From positions 1 through 64,000 of the forward strand of contig JAKCPI010024840.1 of the NCBI GenBank assembly GCA_023213315.1: a DNA stretch of 64,000 nt, written 5' to 3'. The stretch comes from Euborellia annulipes (taxonomy: Eukaryota; Arthropoda; Insecta; Dermaptera; Anisolabididae). Every line of letters begins with the position of its first letter. Position 1 is the stretch's first letter. Shown here piece by piece: positions 21,775 through 33,107 of the stretch. The translations under genes were made by a program, and so were the position numbers. The notes beneath the pieces were generated by a model. The model was not told the origin of the DNA. It did not search any database and was given only the letters and a program-made list of their open reading frames with translations.

Positions 21775-22499
21775 CAGGGGTTGGACAAAATAATATGAAC
21801 ACCAGACATTAGACAATATTTATTTATTAATTAATAATGTGTTGAGCTACCATTTGCTTGAAGAAATTTTTACAGGTTATTTGGGGGTACTCTAGGATGT
21901 CTATTTTAAGGTTTCGACCTCGAGGACCCTGTGGTAACTTGGAGGAAGGGTCGGGTGGTTGGGGTGCAAAAACCTTTGAACTTTTTTTAGTTTTTTGCTT
22001 ATATCTCATAAACCAAGCATATTTTGTTAATCATATATTAGAAAGGTGTAGAGTATTATTAATTTGCTAAATTTTGGTTGATGAAGCGAATTTGTAGACC
22101 CAATATCAACGAAACGAACGAATTTTCTATTTGTTTTACATTTCGAGAAACTTTGTCTAATTTTGATCGGCCGTATCTCGGTTAATATTGGATCTACAAA
22201 TTCGTTTTATCAACCAAATTTTAGCAAATTTAATGCTCTACAACTTCGTATGGTACTATGGTACACAAAATATGCTTAGTTTACTAGATATAAACGAAAA
22301 ACTGAAAAAAGTTCTAAAATTTTGAGTTTTTTTCACACTCCTTCCAAGTTAGCACAGGGTCTCCGAGGTCGAAAACTTAGGATAGACATCCTTGAGTACC
22401 CACAAATAACCTGTAAAAATTTCTACGAGCAAATGGTGGCTCAGCACCTTAGATAATAAATATTGTCCGGTGTTCATATTCTTTTGTCTATCCTCTGTG
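21775..22499. mobile_element. Tc1-like foldback (family O), 725 bp
   Basis: Ends CAGGGGTTGGACAAAATAAT and ATTCTTTTGTCTATCCTCTG with TA on both sides. The arms pair over ~340 bp each (for example GGTTTCGACCTCGAGGACCC with the block around 22340-22390), leaving almost no central spacer. No transposase. Confidence 0.8.
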
Positions 22500-22502
22500 T
22501 AT

Positions 22503-22784
22503 AAATAGGTTTTTTCGGCATCTTAGGTCATTGTTTTAAATTATATAATTTATAAAGGATTATTTTGGTTTATATTTGGAAAATTTTATGCTTTTTTTTA
22601 AAACATTTTTATATTTCATGGTCAAGATAGAAATAAAGTTCCGTTGGTGCTTGTGGGTTTATTGCCAAATACCAAATGTTAATAAATTTTTATTATTTTA
22701 AAGAAATTCTTCCATTTAGATTATTTTGTTTCGTGTTTGTATTTAACAGTAATCTCTATCAGGAACCACGGAAATCAGGGGCGT
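22503..22784. other. SINE tail remnant and AT-rich DNA
   Basis: TTTTTTCGGCATCTTAGGTC at 22508-22530 resembles the SINE R tail on the minus strand. Nothing else recognised. Confidence 0.35.
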
Positions 22785-23000
22785 ATATAGAAATTTTTTT
22801 CGGGGAGCGCCTGAACTCAAAAATTTTTCTGTGGAAAATTTTTTTTTTTTAATTTTTCTTTTTGCGGAACATACGTTTTTCGCACTGCGGAATAATTTTT
22901 TTTTGCTCAACTATATTTTTTCGCACTGCGGAACCAATCGAAGATTTCGGGGGGGGGGGGGGGGGGGGGCGAGCCCCGCTGTTGCCTAGCCACGAGCCTC
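22785..23000. mobile_element. Possible hAT-type MITE
   Basis: CAGGGGCGTATATAG resembles hAT-like ends. A G-run and CACTGCGGAA repeats (about 22880, 22925) lie inside. No matching end or duplication found. Confidence 0.3.
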
Positions 23001-23254
23001 CTTTGAAGGAGAAGAACAATAAATTCCTTTGCATTGAAATTCCATATTTAAGATAATTGTTGATAACATGTTCCATGTTTAGGGGCGTGACACCCTTGGT
23101 AAGGGCGTCGGATAATGTATTAATTTTCTTAAAAGGAAATCTTTCATTTAAGAAATTGGATAATGATTCGAAGTGAAATTAATTTTTTCAAAGAATTTAA
23201 TGTTTTTTTTTTAATATTGAGGTTGTATAAAGGAAGAGGTTGGACAAGTGTCGG

Positions 23255-23470
23255 TACCTGGTTGCCAGCCTAGGTACAGTACCTCTTGTCAATTGGGTTC
23301 AAAGCCCGATGGTTGTCTTACTTTCGATGCCTGGAGTCGTCGACCCCGCGATCGCTAACGGTAACGGTAACGACTCGATGTTACTCTTACAATCCCGTAA
23401 GGCGCCCAGGCGCATATCAATCCTTGCTGTGAATTCATAAATAGCAGCACACCTCTCTTTTCTCACTCTC
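23255..23470 (+). mobile_element. Possible tRNA-derived SINE
   Basis: B-box-like GGGTTCAAAGCCC at 23298-23310 follows GGTTGCCAGCCTAGG. A GC-richer body (CCCGCGATCGCTAACGGTAA) ends near 23470. Single copy in this window. Confidence 0.4.
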
Positions 23471-24507
23471 TTCTTAACACCTGGGAAGATGATTAGTAAA
23501 CATTTTTTCAATAAAAAAGAATATTAAATCCAATCGATAGGAAAGATTTATAAGTAATATGGCGAAATATTCAAATCAAATATTAATTTAAATAGGATTT
23601 TGAATACTGCCAACAAAATCACTGAAGGTATGAACAAATCTCATTTGGAAACACTGTCAGGTGTGATTTGCCTAAGAGGTTTTGCAAGGGATTGATTGGT
23701 TGGGTGTAGAGGCGTTGTTGTCTTTTGAGCTCGTTTGTAATCGAAACGTCCAAAAAAATATTTATATATATATATACAGTATATGACTCCCTCAATATAT
23801 GATTAATTTGAAACAATTCAATTAAAATATCTAAGTTTTTTTTAAATATTTTTAAAAATGATTTTTGAGTCGAAAACAACAGTTTTTCTGAGGTATGCCA
23901 AACTTTGATTAAAAGAAAACTAAATTTCGTGTCTCAAAGAAAATGAATAGTGATTAAGAATAAATAAAGTAGTTTAAGAAGATAGTTCCGGAATGACCGA
24001 GCTGAAGCTCCATGGTTTTGTCTTTTGATAAAATTGGAAAAAAACTAAAAAAGTATTATACCTCAGTTAAGTACTAGTACTTCGAGGTATTCCAAAAAGA
24101 CAAAACCTAGCTTAATTTCATTTTAGTGCTTAAAATTTGTAACTGGAAATAGTAAATATTTAAAATTTGAAAGAAATCGTTAAAGGGAATTCTGAGAAAG
24201 ATGGAAAAAACTAAAAAAGTACATCAGTAAAGTACTAGTACCCGAATTTTCCCAAAGATGAAACCTAGCGCAAATTCATATTGGTTCTGGAAATAGTATA
24301 TATTTAAAATTAAAAAATCGAGAACTGATGTGTTGACAAACAAACACACATTGAAGGATGAATAAATAAAATTAGGAGATGATTTTCAGGCCAATTTATT
24401 TATTCATCCTTCTCACTAATATCCACCAGACTGCCCCCTAACTTCATCGTTTAATATTATTAGATTTTAATGAATTTAAGTGTAAAAGTGGCTATATTAC
24501 TCGAGAA
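23471..24507. other. AT-rich DNA with family A-related fragments
   Basis: Two ~160-bp related blocks at about 24020-24170 and 24180-24310 share AAGTACTAGTAC and AAAACCTAGC; they resemble the middle of family A on the minus strand. TCGAAACGTCC at 23748 may be a decayed hammerhead-like core. No gene. Confidence 0.4.
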
Positions 24508-24660
24508 GGAGGCTCGTGGCTAATCGGATAAGCTACGGATTACCAAACTAGAGTTGCTATACAACTCGGGTTCAAATCCCATTTGCCATGAAAATTTTCA
24601 AACATTGTCTCTCTGTAATTGGAGTTAATCTCTGTTGAGAGATAGGAAAATTAAACAAAA
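24508..24660 (+). mobile_element. tRNA-derived SINE (family Q), copy 1
   Basis: GGCTCGTGGCTAATCGGATA gives an A box and CTCGGGTTCAAATCCC a B box, followed by TGCCATGAAAATTTTCAAAC and a body. Perhaps Arg-tRNA-like. The structure departs from a functional tRNA and no stable acceptor stem is seen. Confidence 0.75.
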
Positions 24661-25359
24661 AACATGGGAAGAATTCTACTTGCAGAGTTTAAGAAATATT
24701 TCATATCATCTTTAATGAATGACCTATTAAGAATCAATGGACCAAAATATATTGCAGAAAAATTGCTTTTTCTTTGGTCCAGTGGCTGATGTTGAGTCAT
24801 TAGATGTAATCAGTAATGTCATTTTAATTGATAAATTAAAATTTTACCTGTTTAAATGAATTAACTGAATAAAATTTTTTAAATAATATGAATAATTACC
24901 TTCTTCTTATCTTTGAAGTTTTCTTGATATATACATATATAATGATGACAATAATGGAAATAAATAATTTGGATGACAAATGCACTAATAATCCGATCTT
25001 TCGAGTTCTAAAAAAAGAAATGAAAAAGTTAATTAATACTCTGATTTACAAATATATTCTAAATGAGAAATATTCGTCATAATGTTATTATTTATAATTT
25101 AAACACAAATTTAGATATGATTACGAGGCAAACAAAATGAGGCATTTGTGTAATTTTTTTGAATAAACAAAAAACCATTTTTGAAATGTTTTATTAATAA
25201 TAAAAATGTAAAAATGAAAATTATTTTTAGTTGAGAAATTAAAAATAAAATCTTCACGATGAAAAAGGGCCCGTGTGGAGATCAGATTTGTTTAAAAGTA
25301 TATATATATATATAAGATATTTATTTTCATTAAATACCATATAATTTTTTTTTATTGTA
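24661..25359. other. Unassigned AT-rich stretch
   Basis: No gene or repeat recognised. The small ORF at 24888-25082 has no domain I know. Confidence 0.35.
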
Positions 25360-25421
25360 CAGTGAGCGACACAATTAAATCCCTGCCTGGGAGCTAGAGC
25401 CTTAAATATATGATATATTAT

Positions 25422-26052
25422 AGGGCCGGATCTAGGGAGGAGTGACAGTGGGGGCATATGCCCCGGGCGGCAGCTATCAAGGGCGGCAAAATAGGAAAAG
25501 TGCTTCATAAAAACAAAATGAAATTAGCAGGTGCGGATTTAGACATTTGCCGCATTTAGGCAGTGAACTGTTTTGCCGCCCCCTCCCCTTCAACCACCTC
25601 AAACACTGAGAAAAACTCTAAAACGCAGGGTGGATTTCTGATTACCTATATCTATTCAACATTAAATATTTTTCTATTTGAAAATAAATTATTGATATGT
25701 TGCCTAGTTCGCCTCTTCGTAAATACGGCCCTGGAAAATAGTTATTAAGAAACGTTTGAAAAGTGAGCATATCGCAATCAAAGACAAAGATATCCAAGAA
25801 ATTAACAAATTCAACTTTATATTTATATTATGCTTTATATTATGCATAATTTATAAATATATTCGTATTCCAAATTCCCACCCTCTCTAAGAAACAAGAA
25901 TTACCATTATATTGGTGGATATATGGTTAGGCCCGTGATGCCACGGCCTAGGGCTGCAAATTTTTAGAGGCGAGAAAATTAGAATATTAGTAAGGAGGGG
26001 GCAGCAAATTAAATTTTGCCCCTCCTAACAAATCTCCTAGTTCCGGGCCCGG
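25422..26052. mobile_element. hAT-type MITE nested in the CAGTGAG MITE
   Basis: Flanked by exact TATATTAT duplications at 25414-25421 and 26053-26060. Ends contain GGGCCGGATCTAGG and CCTAGTTCCGGGCCC. Confidence 0.7.
25528..25733. mobile_element. hAT MITE nested one level deeper
   Basis: Ends CAGGTGCGGATTTAG and TAAATACGGCCCTG. Flanks GAAATTAG and GAAAATAG agree at 7 of 8 positions. Confidence 0.6.
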
Positions 26053-26219
26053 TATATTATATGGTATATAGTGAAATAATTTTAAATTTGAAAAAAATAT
26101 TCTGTACAAAATTTTATTTTACCTTTTCAAATTTAAAATTATTTCACTATATACCATATAATATAGGATATACTTAAGGCTTTAGCTCCTAGGTGGGGAT
26201 TTAATTGTGGCGCTCACTG

Positions 26220-26930
26220 AACCCTTTAGTGAATTTGTAACCCTTGACCCTTAGCTTCTTCTCCTCTGCATGACTATGATTTTACAGGTTTAAGATAAAA
26301 GAAAAAAAATTAATATTTTGAATGGTTTATGTATTAACGCGACATAATTAAAACACTCTATATTAAATATACAAAATTAATTTTTTCTTAGAATAAATTT
26401 TTTTAATGGATAATAGAGATAAAAACTGCTGGCAGAATTATTTCAGTTATTTTTTTATACTCTAACCGCTTTAATAACTGAATTTGGGAAAAATCAATTA
26501 ACGGTAAAGGTTACAGAGCGTTCAAAGACCTCTAGAGCAAATAAATATCTAAGCCTTTCGGTTTCTTTAACTGGTTACAATTACAATAATAGCCAAGCGG
26601 TTTTCCTAAATTATAAATAAGTAAATTAGTTCCTAATAATCAATTAAATACTTATACACCTGTATATATATTTTTATTAATTAAATAATTTATTTAGGTA
26701 TACTGTATATATATAAATCCGGCTTTTGGGTCTATACAATAATGTATTAATAAAATATTTTTTATAATGTAAGTTTAGCACTGACTAATTAATATAATTT
26801 CATATGAATTCCTAAGCTGGATCGAACTTTTAAACAGAGGTTTTGAAGGAATAACTTTATTCAGACTACCTTCGAAAAAAGACAATATATACGAATTAAT
26901 GAATTGAGAAGATAGCAAGCAAAAATAAAT
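26220..26930. other. Unassigned AT-rich stretch
   Basis: No gene or repeat recognised. Confidence 0.4.
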
Positions 26931-27590
26931 AAGTCGACTCTCGATAATCCGAAACTCGATAATTCGAATTTTTCGATAATCCGAATTCTTCAGCTGTAAA
27001 CTTCGGTAAATCGCAAAAATGATCTGTATTTAAATATGCCCGATAACTCGAAATATTTTTGGTAACAAGAGGGGGAGAGAACGTTCTATAATTCGAAATA
27101 TGCCACTTACCCTCTTTATAATTCGAATTTTTCCTAGCAATGTTTTTTCCTCATTTTCAGCGTAGTTTACCTCCCAACCTAACTTCCCAATTCTTTTTAG
27201 TTTTTCACAAAGAGTGCAAGGCAGAAGTGAGGCTCCCTTAAGGTCTTTCTCGGCATCAAGGGCCATTTAGACCTCGTCTCTATTTAATTAATTTGATTGG
27301 TAACCAATTCAAATGAAATAAATTTTTGTCGCTTGAGCCGGGATGCAATCCTTTGACCCCTAGCACAAGTGGCGGAAACTCTACCACTGAGCCATGGGCT
27401 ACTTTTTTTGCTTTAGGCTATATATAAAATATATGCAAGCTCATACATATTTTCAAAAATAAAATAAAAACTTAATAATTCGAATTTTTTTCTTTCCTTT
27501 TGGTAATTCAAACTTGTTGATAATTCAAAAACTCGATAATTCGAACTATTCTTGTGCTCCCTTGAATTTCGAATTATCGAGAGTCGACTG
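26931..27590. mobile_element. pogo/Tigger-like element, non-autonomous
   Basis: Ends GTCGACTCTCGATAATCCGA and TTCGAATTATCGAGAGTCGA. TA follows the right end; the left end has lost a base. Internal GATAATTCGAA motifs recur on both sides. No transposase. A SINE is inserted at 27237-27400. Confidence 0.7.
27237..27400 (-). mobile_element. tRNA-headed SINE sharing the family R tail
   Basis: On the minus strand the head reads CCCATGGCTCAGTGGTAGAG, a clear tRNA A box different from family R, then a decayed B box (GGATTGCATCCCG). The tail is TCTAAATGGCC...GATGCCGAGAAAGACCTTAA as in family R. Confidence 0.65.
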
Positions 27591-28287
27591 TATTTGGGCA
27601 TTCAGAATAATTCCTTTTTGGCTACCTCTGCCCTTCTCTCAAAGTTTTCATCACAGCCACCAGTTGTTAATTTTTTTAGAAGTCTTGGAGAAGAAGTGTG
27701 GCGAAAAATGTCATTAATTTATCTTTTGCAGCCTTTTTTTTATTCTTATTCTCTATAATAGATTTTAATAAATAAAATAACTTACTTCCAAAAAAGTTGA
27801 GATTCTATATCAATTTTCTTCTTCTCACGAGGTTTAATGTCTATTCATACAGATGAGGATTATGAGGTTGAATAGATTTGATTTGAGTTTCTTTGGTCTT
27901 CATAAGTTCCCGTTGTTTTTAGTTATTTTTGCAAAACGGTTAGTTATCATCCATTCTTAAGACGAGCAGAGCCGGTTTCCTTCTGCTTACATTTTTCCAT
28001 GATGCTATGATGGCTTCGATTTCATTCAGTTGTCTCAAATTTTTGCCGATTCTATATCCCGCATCTCTGTTGGGTAATGGGTTGACGCAGTTATAGTTCT
28101 TGTTTCAGAAATATACGTAAGAATTGGTCTTGCAATAGTTTTGTAGTTGGTCGTTATATTCTCAAAGGTATATACGTTACATCATGTATATTTATTTTCT
28201 ATCATTCCATCAATGTATCAAACCACAATTTCAAGAGGGATCTGAAAGAAAAAGTAAAAAAAAAATTTAATAAAATATGTATATGTA
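27591..28287. other. No gene identified; one minus-strand ORF remnant
   Basis: Between about 28080 and 27940 the minus strand reads NPLPNRDAGYRIGKNLRQLN, then EIEAIIASWKNV and a stop. I do not recognise it; it may be a mobile-element remnant or chance. The rest is AT-rich. Confidence 0.3.
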
Positions 28288-28390
28288 TATGTTGAGCGTA
28301 AATCGACAAGATCCGTGGTGCAACTCCCGGCGGTACCTACATTTTTCGCTTATTTAAATCAATAAATACTTGGTTATATGTTTTTAATAA
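28288..28390 (+). repeat. Short repeat P, copy 2
   Basis: TGTTGAGCGTAAATCGACAA, GATCCGTGGTGCAACTCCCG, GCGGTACCTAC, then CGCTTATTTAAATCAATAAA. Very similar to 61517-61612. Confidence 0.7.
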
Positions 28391-29576
28391 AATAATATTG
28401 TAAAGTTACTTGTCGAATTCATTGAATCAAATATATAAGTAAAATGTGAAGTTCAATTTTAAATATTAGCAAAGGAAATCAACTTAGTTGAACCATTTTT
28501 ATGAATAGACCCTATTTGTTGGTGATCCCCTTTAACTTAGTACAAATCAACAACGGTTTCTGCATCAAGTGAGGTCAAATAGAGAGAGGTAAAATAGTTA
28601 AGTATATAAACAAATACAAATTCTATTATTTATTTATTTTATATAAAGGTAAAATTTATTAAATTAGTCAAGTGCAAGTTGTCGCTGTGGATATTTAGCG
28701 AAGGAAACTCTGAATGCTTTTCCAATTAGCAGGAGAGTATTATGCCTCTTGCCTGCCTCTGCCTCTACACATCGCTTCGCTTATTAAATTATTGTTAGAA
28801 TTATATTATTTTATAAATTAAAGAAATGTTTTTTCTATTTTCTAGTTAAGAAAGTATTCTGAGCAGATAATTATTTTAAATTATAGAGCCTACATCAAAG
28901 AAATTTTGTAAGCCCTTATCAAATGTTTCAATTCTAAAATTAATTCAAAAAGTGATCGTCAAAAATAGAGGAGTTAGTTCAAAGAGTGGCGTATAATGGA
29001 AAAAGAATCATTTGAAACAAAACATTTAAATTATAATGACAGCCACAGCTTTGAGCAACAAAAAATAAAATGAAATTCTAAGGGAGTATTACTTTCCACT
29101 GCTTTTCGATCAACTAAGCCATTGTATTAACTAAAAAATAAAGACATATTAAATAACGGCGGGCCAAGGGTGGAGAACTTGTAGAGTGCTGAAGGCGATT
29201 ATAAAAAATAATAACAATTTGGAAGTTGATTTAAGGAGAAGGGATCAAGTGGTCTATTAGGGAGGCTGTGAGAGAGAGTGCTGCTATGTTATGAAGAAGA
29301 GTCCCGCTGTTTAACGGCCCTCTGCCCCTCTGAAGACAGTTAGGCGGACATCGAGAGTGTCTGTCCCCTGCCCACGCACACGCACATGCACTCAAGCCTA
29401 TGTAGATACAGGTGTTAGTAAATTATTTCGGTATTTGCTTTCCATTGATTAGATTAAACACAAATTTTCTTAAATAGGCGTGTGTATATATATATATATA
29501 CTGTATACAGGTATACATTAATATATGAATGATGGATAATATTTTTAAGAGAAGGTCAAGAAAAATCACTTCACTC
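28391..29576. other. Unassigned, with a less AT-rich part
   Basis: AT-rich to ~29150. 29155-29400 is GC-richer (CCCGCTGTTTAACGGCCCTC) with no match elsewhere here and no clear ORF. Candidate single-copy host DNA. Confidence 0.3.
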
Positions 29577-29697
29577 GCAAGAGCGGATCCAGAGGAGTTT
29601 CTCGGGATGGGGGGGGGGGGGACTGGTCGCACAGCACATAATTTTTTCTTACTTTCGGTAATTTAAAGGTGCATTCTTTACTTGTTTACCAGAATAT
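29577..29697 (-). mobile_element. MITE family C fragment
   Basis: CAAGAGCGGATCCAGAGG end, a long G-run, then the hairpin block GACTGGTCGCACAGCACATA...GTTTACCAGAAT. Matches the right half of 63727-63984. Confidence 0.65.
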
Positions 29698-29704
29698 ATA
29701 TTCT

Positions 29705-29937
29705 TCTTCTATCCTCGCCTTGTCCCGCGATGCGGGGTCGGCGGACCTCACTCTTTCCCTCCAACCCTATCATACGTTTTTACGAGCGGAAGACAGGCCG
29801 GCCCGTTGCAAGGTCTGAGGCCTGTTGAAAAGAGGAAAAAAGAGAGACATTTAAAGAACTGAAGAACTGCCTGTCCCAGCTCGGGCAGCTCGTGGTTGCC
29901 ATCCACGTACCCACAAGCTATGGGTCCCTGAGCTAGA
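29705..29937 (-). repeat. Repeat family B
   Basis: Runs from TGTCCCGCGATGCGGGGTCG through GGCCGGCCCGTTGCAAGGTC to TCGTGGTTGCCATCCACGTA and ends CCCTGAGCTAG. Other copies: 39539-39765, 42413-42520 and 54920-56885. Class unknown; GC-rich compared with surroundings. Confidence 0.65.
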
Positions 29938-29976
29938 AAATATCTATATCTATACTATTATATAAAAGACAATCTC

Positions 29977-29977
<1 letters not shown>

Positions 29978-30043
<66 letters not shown>
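29978..30043 (+). repeat. (CTGT)n microsatellite inside the Helitron
   Basis: About 16 uninterrupted CTGT units near the Helitron 5' end; the same kind of GTCT tract is present in the mini-Helitron at 762-898. Confidence 0.92.
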
Positions 30044-30045
<2 letters not shown>

Positions 30046-30360
30046 AACGCATAGACTCCGAAACTACTGGACCGATTTTCATGGAGTTTTTTTTAATGGG
30101 TAGGGAATTTTCCGGGGGTGGTTTTAGGCTATCATTATATCGAATTAGGGGTAGGGAACCCCCCTTTTTGGGGGTTATCAATTACCCCATAGCAAAGCAT
30201 TGGAAAACAGGATCTAACTCGCTTTACGGAAAATATATTTATCAAATCTTTAAAATGAAAAATAAAAACTCTTCCTCCCCCTAACAATTCGACATTTGAA
30301 AAGATTTTTCCGCTCTGCGCCCCCACCCCCCACCCCTATAATTATTATTTTTTTATTTTT

Positions 30361-30765
30361 CATTCGATTTTAATAAAATTTAAAATGTGGCTTTCTTAGG
30401 GTGTAAATAATTGAAAAATGGTATTTTAGACCCCAGAAAGTTCAATCACCCCCTGCCCCCCCTAAAATTTAATTTTCATTCGATTTTAATAAAATTTAAA
30501 ATGTGGCTTTCTTAGGGTGTAAATAATTGAAAAATGGTATTTTAGACCCCAGAAAGTTCAATCACCCCCTGACCCCCCTAAAATTAATTTTATTCGATTT
30601 TAATAAAATTTAAAATGTGGCTTTCTTAGGGTGTAAATAATTGAAAAATGGTATTTTAGACCTCAGAAAGTTCAATCACCCCCCTGCCCCCCCTAAAATT
30701 TATTTTTCATTCGATTTTAATAAAATTTAAAATGTGGCTTTTAGGGTGTAAATAATTGAAAAATA
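30361..30765 (+). repeat. ~115-bp minisatellite, 3.5 units
   Basis: Units start at 30361, 30477, 30591 and 30708 (116, 114, 117 bp and a partial). Shared motifs: CGATTTTAATAAAATTTAAA, GGGTGTAAATAATTGAAAAA, CAGAAAGTTCAATCACCCCC. Units differ by only a few bases, so expansion is recent. Confidence 0.92.
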
Positions 30766-30926
30766 TATTAATCAAATATTTAAAATAAAAAATAAAAACT
30801 CTTCCTCATAATTAATTAAAATACATTTATCTGGACAACTCTTACGTTAGTCATATCCCGAGACGCCGCCCGCCAGGGCTAGCGGGGTAGGGTTGCCGAA
30901 GGCAACCCTACCGCAGCTAGTATATT

Positions 30927-31190
30927 ATAAATAATAATTTTTTATATTTTTTATTATTATAATCACCAGAACTCAGACTAGACAGTTTCGGCCACAGTGC
31001 TGTTTGTCTTTCTCAGTGAGGGCCGTATCTAAATGATTTAGGGGATAAAATATATAATTTATGCCCTCTATCATTTATATCCGGCCCTCACTAAGGATGG
31101 CAAACAGCATTGTGGCCGAAACCATCTGGTCCAAGTTCTGGAGATTATAAATAATAATAAAAAATATACAAAATTATTATTTATATATAT
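30927..31190. mobile_element. Palindromic element with hammerhead-like cores
   Basis: Arms ~30927-31016 and 31091-31190. Plus core 31091-31123: CTAAGGA, GGC/GCC, GAAACC; minus core 30983-31016. Both cores depart from the consensus. Confidence 0.5.
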
Positions 31191-31261
31191 TCATTAGACT
31201 GATTTGACCTATCCTTTCTGCCAATTATCAACACAGTCCTAGTGAGTTTTGATTAAATAAA

Positions 31262-31375
31262 TATCGACGGGGTCTAAATGGCCTCAGAAACCGAAAAAGA
31301 GTTTAAGAAATCTAATGTTGCGAGGCCCCTAAAATGGCGATCGCCTACTCCGCCTAATGGGTAATCCGGCACTGC
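31262..31375 (+). repeat. SINE R tail plus a hAT-like end
   Basis: GACGGGGTCTAAATGGCCTC then GCGATCGCCTACTCCGCCTA and AATCCGGCACTG. The same join occurs at 46250-46361, so it is a family structure and not a single chance junction. Confidence 0.55.
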
Positions 31376-31954
31376 TTATCAAGGAAGAGGAAATCACCTC
31401 AGAATATACAGATAGTCGAGTAATCACAACACTACAATTACTATTAAAGTCTACATAGCCTAAAACTCAAAAGAAGCAAAAGAATGACAATTACTAAAAA
31501 CAAATAGATATTGGAGTTTAATTATAAACAAACATTTATTCGGTTCAAGCATTTTTATTTTGCCGACTTTTTGAGATTAAACGCCTTAAAACCTCAGAAC
31601 TTGGAGTGCAATCAAGCCCTCCTATCAATCCTCTGGCCCACCCTGTAAATCATACTAAAACTATATTTAATCTTTTGTCCTAATTGATGAAAATTAAATA
31701 AAATTAAAAAATCTGATGTGGCTAACCACAGAGGAACACTCATATTTCTTTCATCTTCGGAAAAGGGTCTGATGGATTGTTAAATCAGAATTTTAATTGG
31801 TTGATATAAGATTGAGTGGCTGTAGAATTTTAATTGTTAGAACGAATTTTGAGAAAATCGAAATAAAAACTGAAAAAGAAAATGTGTACGGGGAGTGCTT
31901 AAATATAAAATTTCAACACCCGAAAATAAGACAAAGATAAATAGTAAAAGAATA
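31376..31954. other. Unassigned, with a small family A-like fragment
   Basis: AAAAATCTGATGTGGCTAAC near 31706 and GAATTTTGAGAAAATCGAAA near 31843 resemble family A. No gene. Confidence 0.35.
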
Positions 31955-32100
31955 TATATATATACCTTTATTGTTTGGTCCAGATCCTGGGGAGGGATAA
32001 CAAAGGCAGAATGAGAAGAAGCATATATCAATGAAGTGAAGAAAATTTATTCTATGACGTTTGAGTTCTCTTCCGCATGATGATACAATTTCTTATAATA
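31955..32100. repeat. Direct repeat J, copy 1
   Basis: TTTGGTCCAGATCCTGGGGA, AAAGGCAGAATGAGAAGAAG, TTCTATGACGTTTGAGTTCT, CGCATGATGATA. Copy 2 is at 33629-33772, inside an arm of the large palindrome. Confidence 0.7.
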
Positions 32101-32609
32101 ATGAGAGAATGGTTCCTGAAAATAAATATTTGAATATAAATTTACTAAATTGATATATAAATAAATAAAAATACTAATATAAATATTTTATTTGATTGTA
32201 ACAAAATTTTTTGTTATGTTCTCTTTCATGTGCGTCATAAGACCCGTTTTAATAAGCGCATTGATGTTCCCTTGGAACGCCTGCAATTGTGCTGACGCCA
32301 CACACCATACACTTGAGGCCAAGTTCGCAATTACGGAATAAATTCATTTATGAATATCATCGTCATTCATAATGAATTTCGAATAAGAATAATCAGGAAG
32401 AGAATCAAATCAGGTTGATCTATTATATTTGATACAAAAATAATTTAAAGACTTAATCTCTTTTTTTATTTATTAATAATATTCAACCTACTTTTAATTT
32501 AAATATCAAGTGAGAGGAGTTTTTAAAATAATCTCTATTAATATGCCGATATTTCAGTAAAAATTAAGATATTTATGTCGATGAAAGAAGTTAATGATTA
32601 GATTAATTA
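32101..32609. other. Unassigned AT-rich stretch
   Basis: No gene or repeat recognised. Confidence 0.35.
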
Positions 32610-32798
32610 ACGTAGGAAGAGATGATGTCTGCCAAGAGAGCCTCTATCAAATCCAAGAAAACGTTTCGGCTTTAATTATATAATGCCATCATCAGTTCTT
32701 ATGAGAATATTGGCAATCTCAAGGTACACACCATTGAGATGCAGATAGAGTTGTTATATAAAAAAATATACAAAATTATATAAAATAGAAAATATGTA

Positions 32799-33030
32799 CA
32801 ATGAGGGACAATATTAACATTAGTATTATTATTATTGTAAGTCCCACCCATGCGTTTTCTACTTGTGATTATTTCATTGTTTTTAGAAAAGAAAATTAAA
32901 ATCTTTATTGGAAATTTTCTAGGTTTGAACCATGAAAGTTTCCATTAAAAAATATATATATTTTTTTAAAAACAATGAAATAATCACAAGTAGAAAACGC
33001 ATGGGTGGGACTTAATATTGTCCCTCACTG
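32799..33030. mobile_element. MITE family D, copy 2
   Basis: CAATGAGGGACAATATTAAC to TTAATATTGTCCCTCACTG. An extra ATTAGTATTATTATTATTGT lies after the left end. Confidence 0.8.
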
Positions 33031-33107
33031 TGTACATAAGGCGTCGAATGCTCATCAGTTTATAAGTCTCCTATGTATATGATATACATAGAAAATGGCT
33101 GTGTAGA

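Larger units (their letters stand above)
25360..26219. mobile_element. CAGTGAG-ended MITE carrying two hAT insertions
   Basis: Ends CAGTGAGCGACACAATTAAA and TTTAATTGTGGCGCTCACTG are inverted repeats extending to CTAGAGCCTTAA/TTAAGGCTTTAG. TA precedes the left end; the right flank is AA. An inner palindrome (26060-26160) lies beside the nested insertion. Confidence 0.75.
29949..30920 (+). mobile_element. Non-autonomous Helitron, 972 bp
   Basis: Starts TCTATACTATTATATAAAAG after host A and ends CTAG before host T, without target duplication. A hairpin (TAGGGTTGCC/GGCAACCCTA) lies 6 bases upstream of the terminal CTAG. A (CTGT)n tract follows the 5' end, then GACTCCGAAACTACTGGACC. A ~115-bp minisatellite fills the 3' half. 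No Rep/helicase ORF. Confidence 0.8.

Noticed and set aside
22949..22968. G-quadruplex regulatory element
   Set aside because: Long G-runs here and elsewhere are parts of C/G-rich MITE ends; nothing links them to a gene.
24508..24590. tRNA gene
   Set aside because: A and B boxes are present, but no acceptor stem forms and the sequence continues into a SINE body; three copies share that body or its start.
27030..27266. Protein-coding gene inside the pogo-like element
   Set aside because: The frame runs from the SINE tail into element DNA and has no transposase motif.
30361..30765. Regular repeats that might suggest a CRISPR array
   Set aside because: The whole ~115-bp unit is repeated, with no unique spacers, and it lies inside a Helitron in eukaryotic DNA.
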